This document shows, one piece after another, positions 8,031 to 17,070 of a stretch of 64,000 nt of DNA; position 1 is the stretch's first letter, and each line of letters opens with the position of its first letter. Under the pieces are notes generated by a model. The model worked only from the letters and a program-made list of their open reading frames with translations. It was not told where the DNA came from and made no database searches. The position numbers were made by a program, and so were the translations under genes. The DNA comes from JAYRZB01 sp041916675 (lineage in GTDB: Bacteria > Pseudomonadota > Alphaproteobacteria > Rhizobiales > Devosiaceae), in contig JAYRZB010000004.1 in assembly GCA_041916675.1 (NCBI GenBank), positions 248,001 to 312,000 on the forward strand. The letters are read 5' to 3'.

Positions 8031-9110
8031 ATGGCGAATGCACCGCTTCGTGTCATCGACGGGGGATCAATGGATAAGGATAAGGCGCTTGCTGCGGCTT
8101 TGAGCCAGATCGAGCGCAATTTCGGCAAGGGCTCGGTCATGCGCTTCGGCGAGGGAGCGATTGCCCAGATCGAATCGGTCTCCACCGGTTCGCTTGGCCT
8201 CGATATTGCCCTTGGGATTGGTGGTCTGCCGCGCGGCCGTATTGTTGAGATTTTTGGGCCCGAAAGCTCGGGCAAAACCACTTTGACCCTGCATGTGATT
8301 GCCGAGGCCCAGAAGGCCGGTGGTATTTGTGCCTTTGTTGATGCCGAGCATGCTCTCGATCCGGTCTATGCCCGCAAGTTGGGCGTCAAGGTCGATGAAC
8401 TGTTGATTTCGCAGCCCGATACCGGCGAACAGGCCCTGGAAATTGCCGACACGCTGGTGCGGTCCGGTGCAATCGATGTGCTGGTTGTGGACTCGGTTGC
8501 GGCGCTCACCCCGAAAGCCGAGCTGGAAGGCGAGATGGGCGATGCTTTGCCCGGTCTGCAGGCGCGGCTGATGAGCCAGGCTATGCGCAAGCTGACGGCG
8601 TCGATTTCGAAGTCCAAGTGCATGGTCATCTTCATCAACCAGATCCGCATGAAGATCGGGGTGATGTATGGCTCGCCCGAAACCACCACTGGTGGTAACG
8701 CGCTCAAGTTCTATTCTTCTGTCCGGCTCGATATCCGGCGCATCGGTGCCATCAAGGACCGGGAAGAGGTCGTGGGCAACCAGACCCGCGTCAAGGTGGT
8801 CAAGAACAAGCTGGCTCCGCCGTTCCGGCAGGTGGAATTCGACATCATGTATGGCGAGGGTATCTCCAAGACCGGCGAACTGCTCGACCTTGGGGTCAAG
8901 AGCGGCATTGTTGAAAAGTCCGGCGCCTGGTTTTCTTATGACAGCCAGCGCCTAGGGCAGGGCCGTGAGAATGCGCGCCAGTTCCTCAAGGATAATCCGG
9001 CCGTGGCCGACGAAATCGAGAAGGGCGTGCGCGAGAGTTCGGGCCTTTTGGGCGATGCTCTGATTGCAGTGGCCTCGGACGAGGATGGCTCGGCGGGCGA
9101 CGACGAATAG
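8031..9110 (+). CDS. recA: Recombinase RecA
   Basis: 359 residues, full length for alphaproteobacterial RecA, the ATP-dependent strand-exchange protein and LexA co-protease. The Walker A motif GPESSGKT is at about residues 76-83, Walker B LVVDSVAAL near 150, loop L1 EMGDALPGLQARLMSQA and loop L2 INQIRMKIGVMYGSPETTTG follow, and the tail is acidic (DEDGSAGDDE), which moderates DNA loading. A strong AAGGAGA ribosome site (8017-8023) precedes the ATG. SOS control is visible upstream at 7905-7957 and a stem-loop terminator follows at 9133. alaS is the next gene, an order common in alphaproteobacteria. Confidence 0.98.
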   Translation: MANAPLRVIDGGSMDKDKALAAALSQIERNFGKGSVMRFGEGAIAQIESVSTGSLGLDIALGIGGLPRGRIVEIFGPESSGKTTLTLHVIAEAQKAGGICAFVDAEHALDPVYARKLGVKVDELLISQPDTGEQALEIADTLVRSGAIDVLVVDSVAALTPKAELEGEMGDALPGLQARLMSQAMRKLTASISKSKCMVIFINQIRMKIGVMYGSPETTTGGNALKFYSSVRLDIRRIGAIKDREEVVGNQTRVKVVKNKLAPPFRQVEFDIMYGEGISKTGELLDLGVKSGIVEKSGAWFSYDSQRLGQGRENARQFLKDNPAVADEIEKGVRESSGLLGDALIAVASDEDGSAGDDE

Positions 9111-9132
9111 GACATTTCGCAGGCATGTCGTG

Positions 9133-9161
9133 AAGGGCGCCGGGTCACCGGCGCCCTTTCG
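9133..9161 (+). terminator. recA terminator
   Basis: AAGGGCGCCGG (9133-9143) pairs perfectly with CCGGCGCCCTT (9148-9158) across a 4-base loop, 22 bases after the recA stop. Only a short T-run (TTTC) follows, as is common in GC-rich genomes. Confidence 0.85.
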
Positions 9162-9411
9162 CATTTTGGCCCCGCGCTCCGGTGCTTTGCGGGTCCGGGC
9201 TGCTGGACATAGACGGCCTGCGCGCGTTACAACCCCAGCCATCTTTGGGGCGCAGGCGGTGGGGCATGTGGTGGCCTGTCTGCGTCATCAGGCAATTGAG
9301 CCATCTAGGTCGACAGCAATCGAAATAGAAGGCAGGGCGCTCGTCTGATCAGGTTCAGGCGGGCAGGGTGAAGGGGTTTGATCGCGAAATACTTTCTCGC
9401 GGGCAGGCCGC
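9162..9411. other. Non-coding stretch before alaS
   Basis: The recA-alaS gap is 337 bases. Apart from the recA terminator and the palindrome at 9412 I see no gene or RNA in it. It presumably holds the alaS promoter and leader; TTGATC at 9378 is a possible -35 but no clear -10 follows. A short dyad CGCGA-N9-TCGCG lies at about 9383-9401. Confidence 0.4.
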
Positions 9412-9428
9412 GGATGGCATGGCCATCC
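9412..9428. promoter_or_regulatory. Palindrome just upstream of alaS
   Basis: GGATGGC-ATG-GCCATCC is a perfect 7-bp inverted repeat ending 19 bases before the alaS start. In E. coli, AlaRS represses its own gene by binding a palindrome at the promoter; whether that applies here is inference only. It could equally be a small hairpin in the leader affecting translation. Confidence 0.35.
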
Positions 9429-9447
9429 TTTCCGGCGAAGGCATAAG

Positions 9448-12099
9448 ATGACGAGCGTAAACGATATCCGGTCGAGCTTTCTTGGTTACTTTGCGCGAGA
9501 GGGGCATGAGGCAGTCGCCTCGAGCCCGCTGGTTCCGCGCAACGATCCGACGCTGATGTTCACCAATGCCGGCATGGTGCAGTTCAAGAACGTCTTTACC
9601 GGTCTTGAAAAGCGCACCTATTCGACGGCCACAACCTCGCAGAAGTGCGTTCGCGCCGGTGGCAAGCATAACGACCTCGACAATGTGGGTTTTACCGCTC
9701 GTCACCACACCTTCTTTGAAATGCTGGGCAATTTTTCGTTCGGCGATTATTTCAAGGACCGCGCTATTGAGCTGGCCTGGAACTTGCTGACCAAGGAATG
9801 GGGGCTGCCAAAGGACAAGCTGTCCGTCACTGTCTACCATACCGATGATGAAGCCGCCGCGCTCTGGAAGAAGATTGCCGGCCTGCCTGAAGACCGGATC
9901 ATCCGCATCCCGACCGACGCGAACTTCTGGCAGATGGGTGATACCGGGCCTTGCGGTCCGTGTTCGGAAATCTTTTATGATCATGGCGATCACATCTGGG
10001 GTGGGCCTCCCGGCTCGGCGGAAGAAGATGGCGACCGGTTCATTGAAATCTGGAACCTCGTGTTCATGCAGTTCGAACAGCAGGCCGGTGGCCAGCGTTC
10101 GCCACTGCCGCGCCCTTCGATTGATACCGGCATGGGCATGGAACGTGTCGCTGCCGTGCTGCAGGGTGTGCACGACAACTATGACATTGACCTGTTCAAG
10201 GCTCTGATTGCCTCAGCCGCTGCCGCCACCGGCAGTGATATCAATGGCGCTGGCAAGGTCAGCCAGCGCGTTATTGCCGATCACCTGCGCTCAATGTCGT
10301 TCCTGATTGCCGAAGGCGTGCTGCCCTCCAACGAGGGGCGCGGTTATGTGCTGCGCCGCATCATGCGCCGCGCCATGCGCCATGCTACCCTCCTCGGCGC
10401 CAACGAGCCGGTCATCCACAAAATGGTGCCGACGCTTGTCCGCGAAATGGGCCAGGCCTACCCCGAACTGGTGCGCGGCGAGGCCATGATTGCCGAAACC
10501 GTGCGCCTTGAAGAAGGCCGGTTCCTCAAGACATTAAGCCGTGGCTTGCAGATTCTCGAAGATGAAACCGCTGGCCTCGGCGATGGTGATACGCTGGCCG
10601 GCGCCACCGCCTTCAAGCTCTACGACACCTATGGCTTTCCGCTTGATTTGACCCAGGATGCGCTGCGGACCCGCGGCATCGGTGTCGATCAGGCAGGGTT
10701 CACCGCCGCCATGGAGCAGCAGAAGGCAGAGGCGCGCAAGAACTGGACAGGTTCGGGTGAAGCCGCAACCGATGCTGTCTGGTTTGCAGTTGCCGATGCC
10801 GTCGGCCCCACTGAATTCCTCGGGTATGAAACAGAAATTGCCGAGGGCGCCGTCACCACTCTCGTCAAGGGCGGCAGTGTCGTTGATCACCTCGGCGAGG
10901 GTGAGGAAGGCTTTGTCGTCCTCAACCAGACCCCGTTCTACGGCGAAAGCGGTGGCCAGGTCGGCGATACCGGCCAGTTGCTGGGTGATGGCATTGTGGC
11001 CGAAGTCACAGAAACCTCACGGCACCATGGTGTGTTTGCTCATCGCGTCCGGGTCACCAAGGGCACGCTGCGCAAAGGCACGCCGCTGGCGCTCAATGTC
11101 GATCACGCGCGTCGCGGCTCGATCCGCGCCAACCACTCGGCTACGCACCTCTTGCATGAGGCACTGCGGCTGATCCTTGGCGATCATGTCGCCCAGAAGG
11201 GTTCGCTGGTTTCTCCCGAACGCCTGCGCTTCGACTTCGTGCACACCAAGCCACTTTCACCACAGGAATTGGCCGAGGTCGAAGACCTCGCCAACGAAAT
11301 CGTGCTGCAGAATACCCCGGTCGAAACCCGCCTCATGGGCGTGGAAGAAGCCAAGGAATCCGGCGCGCGTGCCCTGTTTGGCGAAAAGTATGGCGACGAG
11401 GTTCGCGTTGTCGCCATGGGCCGCCCTACCGGCAATGGACTTGGTTGGTCAGTAGAATTGTGCGGCGGTACCCATGTGCAGCGCACAGGTGATATCGGGC
11501 TGATTTCCATCGTCGCCGAAAGCGCGGTCGGGGCCGGGGTGCGCCGCATCGAAGCCTTCACGGGCAAGGCGGCCCGCCATCGCGGCAACACCAGCACTGC
11601 GCTGGTCAATTCGGCCGCCGGCCTGCTGCGAACCTCGCCCCACGAAGTGCTGGAGCGCATCGAAGCGTTGCAGGAGCAGCTCAAACGCTCGGAAAAGGCT
11701 CTCAGCGATGCCAAGCAGAAGCTTGCCATGGGTAGCGGCTCTGCCCAGGGTGGCAATGAGGCCGAGACAGTCAGTGGCGTTACCTATGTCGGTCGCGCCG
11801 TTGATGGCCTGCAACCCAAGGATCTGCGCGGCCTTGTCGACCAGACCAAAAAGCAGATCGGCTCGGGCGTTGTCGCCATTGTTGGCGTCACCGAAGATGG
11901 CAAGGCAGGGCTCGCCGTTGGTGTGACCGATGACCTCACCGCGCGGTTCTCAGCTGTTGATCTTGTGCGTGTCGGTTCCGCCGTGCTTGGCGGGCAGGGT
12001 GGCGGTGGCCGTCCGGATATGGCTCAGGCTGGAGGGCCTGATGGCGCCAAGGCCGCCGATGCCGTTGCGGCCATCCGGCAGCACATCGCTTCGGCCTGA
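9448..12099 (+). CDS. alaS: Alanine--tRNA ligase
   Basis: 883 residues, normal for AlaRS. The catalytic domain opens with SVNDIRSSFLGYFAREGHE and the class II motif 1 region NAGMVQFKNVF; motif 2 lies around TTSQKCVRAGGKHNDLDNVG and motif 3 around DTGMGMERV. The editing domain zinc ligands are visible as HSATHLLHEAL (about residue 570) and the CGGTHVQRTG motif (about 672). The C-Ala domain ends with the Gly-rich GGQGGGGRPDMAQAGG stretch, typical of AlaRS tails. Monocistronic as far as can be seen, with recA upstream and a convergent transporter gene downstream. Confidence 0.98.
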   Translation: MTSVNDIRSSFLGYFAREGHEAVASSPLVPRNDPTLMFTNAGMVQFKNVFTGLEKRTYSTATTSQKCVRAGGKHNDLDNVGFTARHHTFFEMLGNFSFGDYFKDRAIELAWNLLTKEWGLPKDKLSVTVYHTDDEAAALWKKIAGLPEDRIIRIPTDANFWQMGDTGPCGPCSEIFYDHGDHIWGGPPGSAEEDGDRFIEIWNLVFMQFEQQAGGQRSPLPRPSIDTGMGMERVAAVLQGVHDNYDIDLFKALIASAAAATGSDINGAGKVSQRVIADHLRSMSFLIAEGVLPSNEGRGYVLRRIMRRAMRHATLLGANEPVIHKMVPTLVREMGQAYPELVRGEAMIAETVRLEEGRFLKTLSRGLQILEDETAGLGDGDTLAGATAFKLYDTYGFPLDLTQDALRTRGIGVDQAGFTAAMEQQKAEARKNWTGSGEAATDAVWFAVADAVGPTEFLGYETEIAEGAVTTLVKGGSVVDHLGEGEEGFVVLNQTPFYGESGGQVGDTGQLLGDGIVAEVTETSRHHGVFAHRVRVTKGTLRKGTPLALNVDHARRGSIRANHSATHLLHEALRLILGDHVAQKGSLVSPERLRFDFVHTKPLSPQELAEVEDLANEIVLQNTPVETRLMGVEEAKESGARALFGEKYGDEVRVVAMGRPTGNGLGWSVELCGGTHVQRTGDIGLISIVAESAVGAGVRRIEAFTGKAARHRGNTSTALVNSAAGLLRTSPHEVLERIEALQEQLKRSEKALSDAKQKLAMGSGSAQGGNEAETVSGVTYVGRAVDGLQPKDLRGLVDQTKKQIGSGVVAIVGVTEDGKAGLAVGVTDDLTARFSAVDLVRVGSAVLGGQGGGGRPDMAQAGGPDGAKAADAVAAIRQHIASA

Positions 12100-12104
12100 C
12101 GATC

Positions 12105-12130
12105 AGGGGCGCCCTGGAGGGTGCCCCTTA
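12105..12130. terminator. Bidirectional stem-loop between alaS and the EamA transporter gene
   Basis: AGGGGCGCCCT (12105-12115) and AGGGTGCCCCT (12118-12128) form a near-perfect stem (one mismatch) directly after the alaS stop, followed by TTA. It lies between convergent genes and partly reaches the 3' end of the minus-strand transporter gene, so it can end both transcripts. Confidence 0.6.
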
Positions 12131-13036
12131 CATTGGCGGCGGATCGCGGGGCGTTGCCCGGCCGATGGCAAAGCGCGAAATCACGCGAATGCGGGTCTCG
12201 TCGGACATCACGTTGAGCACGCCCGCCAGCACCACCAGTGCCATGCCCAACAGCGTGACCGCGTCCGAGTATTCGCGATAGAAGACGGCCCCGAGCAAGA
12301 TCGCCCACACGATCTGGCTGTATTGCATCGGCGCCACCTGGCTGGCCGCTGCCCGCCGGGTCGCGGCGATAAATAGGATATGTGCCGTCCCGGAAAGCGC
12401 TCCGATCGAAGCCAGGAGGAACAGTTGCCACGGCGTCGGCGGCACAAATCCCACCACCAACATCATCACCCCATTGAAGACCAGCGCATAGGCGGCCGCT
12501 ACACCAAGCAGTGTCACCCGCTTCTCATGCGGCGACACGTGGCGCAGGATGATGTTGGTACTCGCCCCGAAGAACGCGCAGGCAAATGCGGACAGGTGCC
12601 CCAGTTCAAGCGTCCGGAAGCCGGGCCGCACCACCACCAGCACGCCTAAAAAGCTGAGTGCGAGGAAAAACCAGCGCGGCACCGCCACGTGCTCGTTGAG
12701 CAAGAGCACTGAAAGCACCACCACCACGACCGGGGTCAGGAATACGATCGAATAGGTTTCGGCCAGCGAGACATGCGTGAAGGCATAGATCACACACAGC
12801 GACGCGCAAACACCGGTAATGCCGCGCAATTGCATCAGCCAAGGGTGTTTCATCTGCCACATCTGCCGCCAGTGCTCGCCCTTTGGCTTGCTGAACAGGG
12901 CGGGCACCATCGAGAACAGCACGATGAAAAAACTCATCTCGAATACGCTCAGGCTCGAGGCGAAGCCTTTGATGATGGCATCGCCGCAGGCGTAGAGCGC
13001 ATAGGCAACAAGCGCAAACATGACGCCAGTTGGCAT
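12128..13036 (-). CDS. DMT superfamily transporter, EamA type
   Basis: 302 residues with ten hydrophobic segments arranged as two repeats of five, the EamA (DUF6) layout of drug/metabolite transporters. The pattern LAETYSIVFLTPVVVVVLSVLL and later SQVAPMQYSQIVWAILLGAVFY are the paired fourth/ninth helix regions of the two repeats. The substrate cannot be read; relatives export amino acids, metabolites or riboflavin-like compounds. Single gene, convergent with alaS; 191 bases separate it from the upstream GDPD gene, a space in which nothing else is evident. Confidence 0.85.
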   Translation of the reverse strand: MPTGVMFALVAYALYACGDAIIKGFASSLSVFEMSFFIVLFSMVPALFSKPKGEHWRQMWQMKHPWLMQLRGITGVCASLCVIYAFTHVSLAETYSIVFLTPVVVVVLSVLLLNEHVAVPRWFFLALSFLGVLVVVRPGFRTLELGHLSAFACAFFGASTNIILRHVSPHEKRVTLLGVAAAYALVFNGVMMLVVGFVPPTPWQLFLLASIGALSGTAHILFIAATRRAAASQVAPMQYSQIVWAILLGAVFYREYSDAVTLLGMALVVLAGVLNVMSDETRIRVISRFAIGRATPRDPPPM

Positions 13037-13227
13037 CGGATTGTCCGGGGGGTGAGTCGAGAAGAGACCTATGGTATACGTTGGATGCTGCCGCCCGTCG
13101 ATGGCAGATGCATCACGTCGCCGACAATTTCCACCTAGGCATGGAGTTTCGCCGTTTCAGACGTTGACGGGCTCAGCTTTGGCACGGATGCCATGTCAGC
13201 GAGGCGCCCCACAGGCGGCAGTCGCAG

Positions 13228-14205
13228 TCAACGTGCTACTGTCGCGGGGCCGATGATCTCTATCTTGTTTGTCCAAACAAAGCCGTCGAATTCGGCTGGC
13301 ACCAGTGCAAGTTGCTCAAGCGTATCGATGCCTGCTGTCCCAATGTCCCCGGCGCCATAGGGGCCGAGCAGCACGATGTCGCTGTTGGCCGCCCTTGCGC
13401 GCTCCATGAACAGGTTTGGCCATCCCCACAGGTAGGGCGCAAAGTTGATCGGCACCAGGATCGCCGTGTTGCGGCATGCTTCGGGCATCATCCCCATCCA
13501 CCCGGTTGCCAGGTAACCGAACAGGCAATCCTTCATGCCGCCGGGCCAGAAGGTGCGGATGCCTGGCATAAGGTCCCGCGCCTTCCTGCTAGGCTCCTCC
13601 CCGCCATAGGCGCCCCATATACGTCCGGCCCAATCCGGATGCGCCGTCACCAGGTCTGCCAGCATCTGGGCCTCGCGCGCTTCCCGGCTCTTGAAGTTTA
13701 TCAGGAACAGCCCTTCAGGCACACCGGAAAACACTTCCTTGAGCTCGGGCATCATGCCAACGCCCTTGCCGCGAAACGGATAGGTCGTCCCGTCGCTGGT
13801 ATAGCCATAGCCGACATCGAGCGCCTTCAGGCTGGCCATATCGTGCTCTCGGGTCACCCCAGAGCCGTTGGTGCGGCAGTCCAGCGTCCAGTCGTGCATA
13901 ACGGCCAGTTGGCCATCGGTTGTGGGGTGAATATCGAGTTCCACCACATCGGCGCCCGCACCAAACGCTGCCCGCATTGAGGGCAGGGTGTTCTCCAGGT
14001 AGTCGTGGCTGGGCGCGTCCATCCGCGTCGCCGTGCAGGTGTCGTTATCCAGATCGGTCCGGTCAAAGGTCTGGTGAACCCCGCGATGCGCAATCAGCCT
14101 CAGGTCCGGGTTGGCGGGCGGCGATATCCGCCAACTGGCGTTGAAAACGTAGACGCCGCCTAACAACAGCGCCAAACCTGACAGAACCCAGTACCGCTTG
14201 CGCAT
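13228..14205 (-). CDS. Glycerophosphodiester phosphodiesterase family protein, membrane-anchored
   Basis: 325 residues with an N-terminal signal anchor (about 5-25), so the enzyme domain faces the periplasm. The GDPD barrel motifs are present: LIAHRG near residue 38, then ENTLPSMRAAFGAGADVVELDIH and AVMHDWTLDCRTNG. Between HRG and ENT lies a stretch of about 27 residues including a Cys (DNDTCTATRMD), a subfamily trait. GDPDs hydrolyse glycerophosphodiesters to glycerol 3-phosphate, but this subfamily's substrate is not certain. The next gene downstream on the strand order is a GT8 glycosyltransferase upstream of it (70-base gap), which may be unrelated. Confidence 0.82.
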   Translation of the reverse strand: MRKRYWVLSGLALLLGGVYVFNASWRISPPANPDLRLIAHRGVHQTFDRTDLDNDTCTATRMDAPSHDYLENTLPSMRAAFGAGADVVELDIHPTTDGQLAVMHDWTLDCRTNGSGVTREHDMASLKALDVGYGYTSDGTTYPFRGKGVGMMPELKEVFSGVPEGLFLINFKSREAREAQMLADLVTAHPDWAGRIWGAYGGEEPSRKARDLMPGIRTFWPGGMKDCLFGYLATGWMGMMPEACRNTAILVPINFAPYLWGWPNLFMERARAANSDIVLLGPYGAGDIGTAGIDTLEQLALVPAEFDGFVWTNKIEIIGPATVAR

Positions 14206-14274
14206 GCAGTATCCTCATTTGCCGACAAGAGATTGATCCCCTTGGTGTCGAGAGTGAGGCAGATCTACGCCTCG

Positions 14275-15228
14275 TCAACCGGTTTGAGGCTTCGCCACCC
14301 GCAACCTGTGATGCGTGCGAGCATGATCCAGCATGACCATCGGGTTAGGCAGCCGACGCGTGCGCAGGAGCATGGATCGGTAGTCCGCCAAGATCATCGG
14401 CCAGGTCGGCGCTTGCCGCGCAAAATGCCACCATTCTCCGGAGAAGGGCATATTGCGGGTGCGCAGCCATGGTTTGTATTCGGCCGAAAAGTGCACGCAA
14501 ACAGCTGACTTGCCGAGCTGCGGAAATTGCCCTTTGGCGAGCAGCATCGGCATCATTGCGTTCCACTTTGGCTCGAGAAATGCGATCTTCCCCTTGAGCA
14601 GGGCATTGAACGCATCCTGGTCGCGAAAGCGCAGTCGTGAATTGTGTCGTTCGACAAACGCAAATGCCGCCCTGGCAAAGCCTGTCTGCCGAAACGCATC
14701 GAGATCGCAGACCAGCACGCCCGAATTCACATAGTCTTCTAGGTCACCGGCGTTCAGCCCCATGATGTCATGCACCAGCCGTGCCACTTCAGGTTTGTGC
14801 AGTCCATCGAGCAAAAACGGATTGGGATAGTCACGGCCTGCCGCCACCAGCGCACCGCGCAGGTCAAAATCATGAAGCTCTGACAGGTCGCCGCGTATCA
14901 GCACGTCCGCGTCGAGATACAACACGCGCGGCGCGCCGATCAGGTCGCCCAGTGCCAGCCGCAAAAGCGCAGCGGGCGTCAGGGCTGCAACATTGCCGAA
15001 ATCTGCATAGGGGTTCTCGACATGGCGCAGGTGCACATGCAGCGGGCCGTGGCGGTATCCATCTAATGCCCGGCTGGCCGGGCACGGGGCATCGGTATAA
15101 AGCACGTGATAGTCAATGGGCCGGTCCGGCCTGGCATTGGCGGCGGCTGAAGCCGCCACCACGCCGATATAGGCAATCTGATTGGCGTCCGCAGTGGAAA
15201 CCAGCTGGATCGGTTCTGCGGACGCCAA
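14275..15228 (-). CDS. Glycosyltransferase family 8 protein
   Basis: 317 residues of the GT8 family (LgtC-like retaining transferases using UDP-hexoses in LPS or capsule synthesis). The DXD metal/sugar-nucleotide motif is in RVLYLDADVLIRGDL (about residues 100-115); EDYVNSGVLVCDL and CVHFSAEYKPW near the C-terminus carry the other conserved residues including the metal-binding His. It ends 47 bases upstream of the GDPD gene and follows icd on the same strand with a 3-base gap, so it is probably co-transcribed with icd, though I know of no functional link. Confidence 0.85.
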   Translation of the reverse strand: MASAEPIQLVSTADANQIAYIGVVAASAAANARPDRPIDYHVLYTDAPCPASRALDGYRHGPLHVHLRHVENPYADFGNVAALTPAALLRLALGDLIGAPRVLYLDADVLIRGDLSELHDFDLRGALVAAGRDYPNPFLLDGLHKPEVARLVHDIMGLNAGDLEDYVNSGVLVCDLDAFRQTGFARAAFAFVERHNSRLRFRDQDAFNALLKGKIAFLEPKWNAMMPMLLAKGQFPQLGKSAVCVHFSAEYKPWLRTRNMPFSGEWWHFARQAPTWPMILADYRSMLLRTRRLPNPMVMLDHARTHHRLRVAKPQTG

Positions 15229-15231
15229 GGG

Positions 15232-16443
15232 TCAGGCCATGGCCTTTTGCAGGTTGGCGTCGATGGCATCGAGGAAGCCCAGGGTCGACAGCCACGGCTG
15301 ATCAGGGCCGACCAACAGGCTCAGGTCCTTGGTCATCTTGCCTTCTTCGATGGTGTCCACGGTCACTTTTTCGAGTGTCAGCGCGAACTTGGCGAGCGCT
15401 GCGTTGTCGTCAAGCTTGGCGCGATGGGCGAGGCCCCGCGTCCAGGCAAAGATCGAGGCGGTGGAATTGGTCGAGGTTTCCTTGCCCTGCTGATGCTGGC
15501 GATAGTGGCGGGTCACGGTGCCGTGGGCCGCTTCTGCTTCCACGATCTTGCCGTCGGGCGTCGCCAGCACCGAGGTCATCAGGCCCAGCGATCCAAAGCC
15601 CTGCGCCACGATGTCGGATTGCACGTCGCCGTCATAGTTCTTGCACGCCCACACATAGCCGCCGCTCCACTTGAGTGCTGAGGCCACCATGTCGTCGATC
15701 AGGCGGTGTTCATACCAGATCTTCTTGGCTTCGAACTGCTCCTTGAACTCGGCCTCGTAGATCTCCTGGAAGATGTCCTTGAAGCGCCCGTCATAGGCTT
15801 TCAGAATCGTGTTCTTGGTGGACAGGTAGACAGGCACGCCGCGCGCCAGGCCGTAATTGAAGCTCGAATAGGCGAAGTCCCTGATCGAGTCGTCGAGGTT
15901 GTACATGGCCATGGCAACCCCAGCGCCCGGTGCCTGGTAAACCTCATGCTCAATGACCTTGCCATCTTCGCCGGTGAACTTGATGGTCAGCGTACCCTTG
16001 CCGGGGAAACGGAAATCGGTAGCGCGATACTGGTCGCCAAAGGCATGACGGCCCACAATGATCGGCTGCGTCCAGCCAGGAACAAGACGCGGAACATTCT
16101 TGCAGATGATCGGCTCGCGGAAAATCACGCCGCCCAGGATGTTGCGGATCGTGCCGTTGGGCGACTTCCACATTTTCTTGAGCTTGAATTCCTCAACGCG
16201 CTGCTCATCGGGGGTGATGGTGGCGCACTTGATGCCAACCCCGTGCTTCTGGATGGCGTGGGCGCTGTCGATCGTTACCTGATCGTTGGTGGCATCGCGG
16301 TTTTCAACACTGAGGTCGTAATACTCAATAGGCAGGTCGAGATAGGGATGGATGAGCTTGTCCTTGATCGCCTGCCAGATGATGCGGGTCATTTCATCGC
16401 CGTCGAGATCGACGACTGGATTGGCGACTTTGATCTTGCTCAT
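15232..16443 (-). CDS. icd: NADP-dependent isocitrate dehydrogenase
   Basis: 404-residue monomer of the eukaryote-like homodimeric NADP-IDH used by alphaproteobacteria in the TCA cycle (isocitrate to 2-oxoglutarate plus NADPH). It begins MSKIKVANPVVDLDGDEMTRIIW; further landmarks are SPNGTIRNILGG (substrate loop), GRHAFGDQYRATDF and LIDDMVASALKWSGGYVWA with metal-binding Asp residues, and the NADP site AAHGTVTRHY. The frame is open back to 16578, but the start at 16443 with GGAG upstream matches the family; the longer version would overlap the marR operator. Confidence 0.96.
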   Translation of the reverse strand: MSKIKVANPVVDLDGDEMTRIIWQAIKDKLIHPYLDLPIEYYDLSVENRDATNDQVTIDSAHAIQKHGVGIKCATITPDEQRVEEFKLKKMWKSPNGTIRNILGGVIFREPIICKNVPRLVPGWTQPIIVGRHAFGDQYRATDFRFPGKGTLTIKFTGEDGKVIEHEVYQAPGAGVAMAMYNLDDSIRDFAYSSFNYGLARGVPVYLSTKNTILKAYDGRFKDIFQEIYEAEFKEQFEAKKIWYEHRLIDDMVASALKWSGGYVWACKNYDGDVQSDIVAQGFGSLGLMTSVLATPDGKIVEAEAAHGTVTRHYRQHQQGKETSTNSTASIFAWTRGLAHRAKLDDNAALAKFALTLEKVTVDTIEEGKMTKDLSLLVGPDQPWLSTLGFLDAIDANLQKAMA

Positions 16444-16566
16444 AAACGGCTCCGGAAGAACTAGAAAGGTGGTGCCGGCGGAGTGCCGGACCGTGCTGTG
16501 GCCGCTATAGCATCTGGCAGGGCGGGCGCAAAGGGGAGGCGCATTTGTCAGCGTCCACTTGACGCC

Positions 16567-16580
16567 GTGTATATGCACAC
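16567..16580. promoter_or_regulatory. Candidate MarR operator upstream of marR gene
   Basis: GTGTATATGCACAC is a near-palindrome (GTG...CAC arms, TA-rich centre) ending 12 bases before the marR start codon. It resembles the perfect dyad GTGTA-TT-TACAC at 17045-17056 before the next gene. Two similar sites around one regulator suggest autoregulation plus control of the neighbour. Confidence 0.55.
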
Positions 16581-16592
16581 CATATTTGGGCC

Positions 16593-17009
16593 ATGAGCGA
16601 TGATTTCAGCACCTGTTTGATGGCCAATGCTCGCATGGCGGCGCGGGCTGTTACCCGCCGATACGATGCGGCGCTGCGCCCCTACGGCATTACGGCGGCG
16701 CAGTTCTCGCTGTTGGGCAAGGTTGGTGGGCAGGAGGCGCTGACTGTTTCCGCGCTGGCCGAAGCCAACGCCATGGATCGCACCAGCCTGACGCGCAATC
16801 TCGATCTTCTGGAGCGCATGGGACTGATCAGTTCTGCGCATGCGCCCAAAGGCAACGGCCGCCTCTGTGCTTTGACCCCGAAGGGCAGGGCGCTGGTCGC
16901 CCAGCTCATCCCCATCTGGCGGCAGGGGCAGGCCGAAATGCGCGCCTTGCTGACGCCCGAAGACTTCGACGCGACCATCAAGGTTCTCAAACGCCTTGCC
17001 GAGGTTTGA
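16593..17009 (+). CDS. MarR-family transcriptional regulator
   Basis: 138 residues with the MarR winged-helix: YGITAAQFSLLGKVGGQEAL, the recognition region VSALAEANAMDRTSLTRNLDLLERMGLI, and the wing ISSAHAPKGNGRLCALTPKG. MarR dimers usually repress their own gene and a neighbour and are released by phenolic ligands or oxidation. A palindrome sits directly before this gene and another before the downstream KAS II-like gene, which it probably controls; the ligand is unknown. One Cys in the N-terminal segment (STCLMANAR) is conserved in some redox-sensing members, but this is not proof of redox sensing. Confidence 0.85.
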   Translation: MSDDFSTCLMANARMAARAVTRRYDAALRPYGITAAQFSLLGKVGGQEALTVSALAEANAMDRTSLTRNLDLLERMGLISSAHAPKGNGRLCALTPKGRALVAQLIPIWRQGQAEMRALLTPEDFDATIKVLKRLAEV

Positions 17010-17044
17010 ATGCGCCGCAGCTCTGCTGCATTGCGCCTAGTACT

Positions 17045-17056
17045 GTGTATTTACAC
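17045..17056. promoter_or_regulatory. Candidate MarR operator upstream of the KAS II-like gene
   Basis: GTGTATTTACAC is a perfect inverted repeat (GTGTA-TT-TACAC), 14 bases before the start codon and immediately before the ribosome site AAGGAG. It resembles the site before the marR gene (16567-16580). Confidence 0.6.
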
Positions 17057-17070
17057 GAAGGAGAAACTGG

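Noticed and set aside
15232..16578. Longer isocitrate dehydrogenase start at 16578
   Set aside because: The extra 45 residues have no family match and run over the marR operator; the 16443 start has a Shine-Dalgarno and typical N-terminus.
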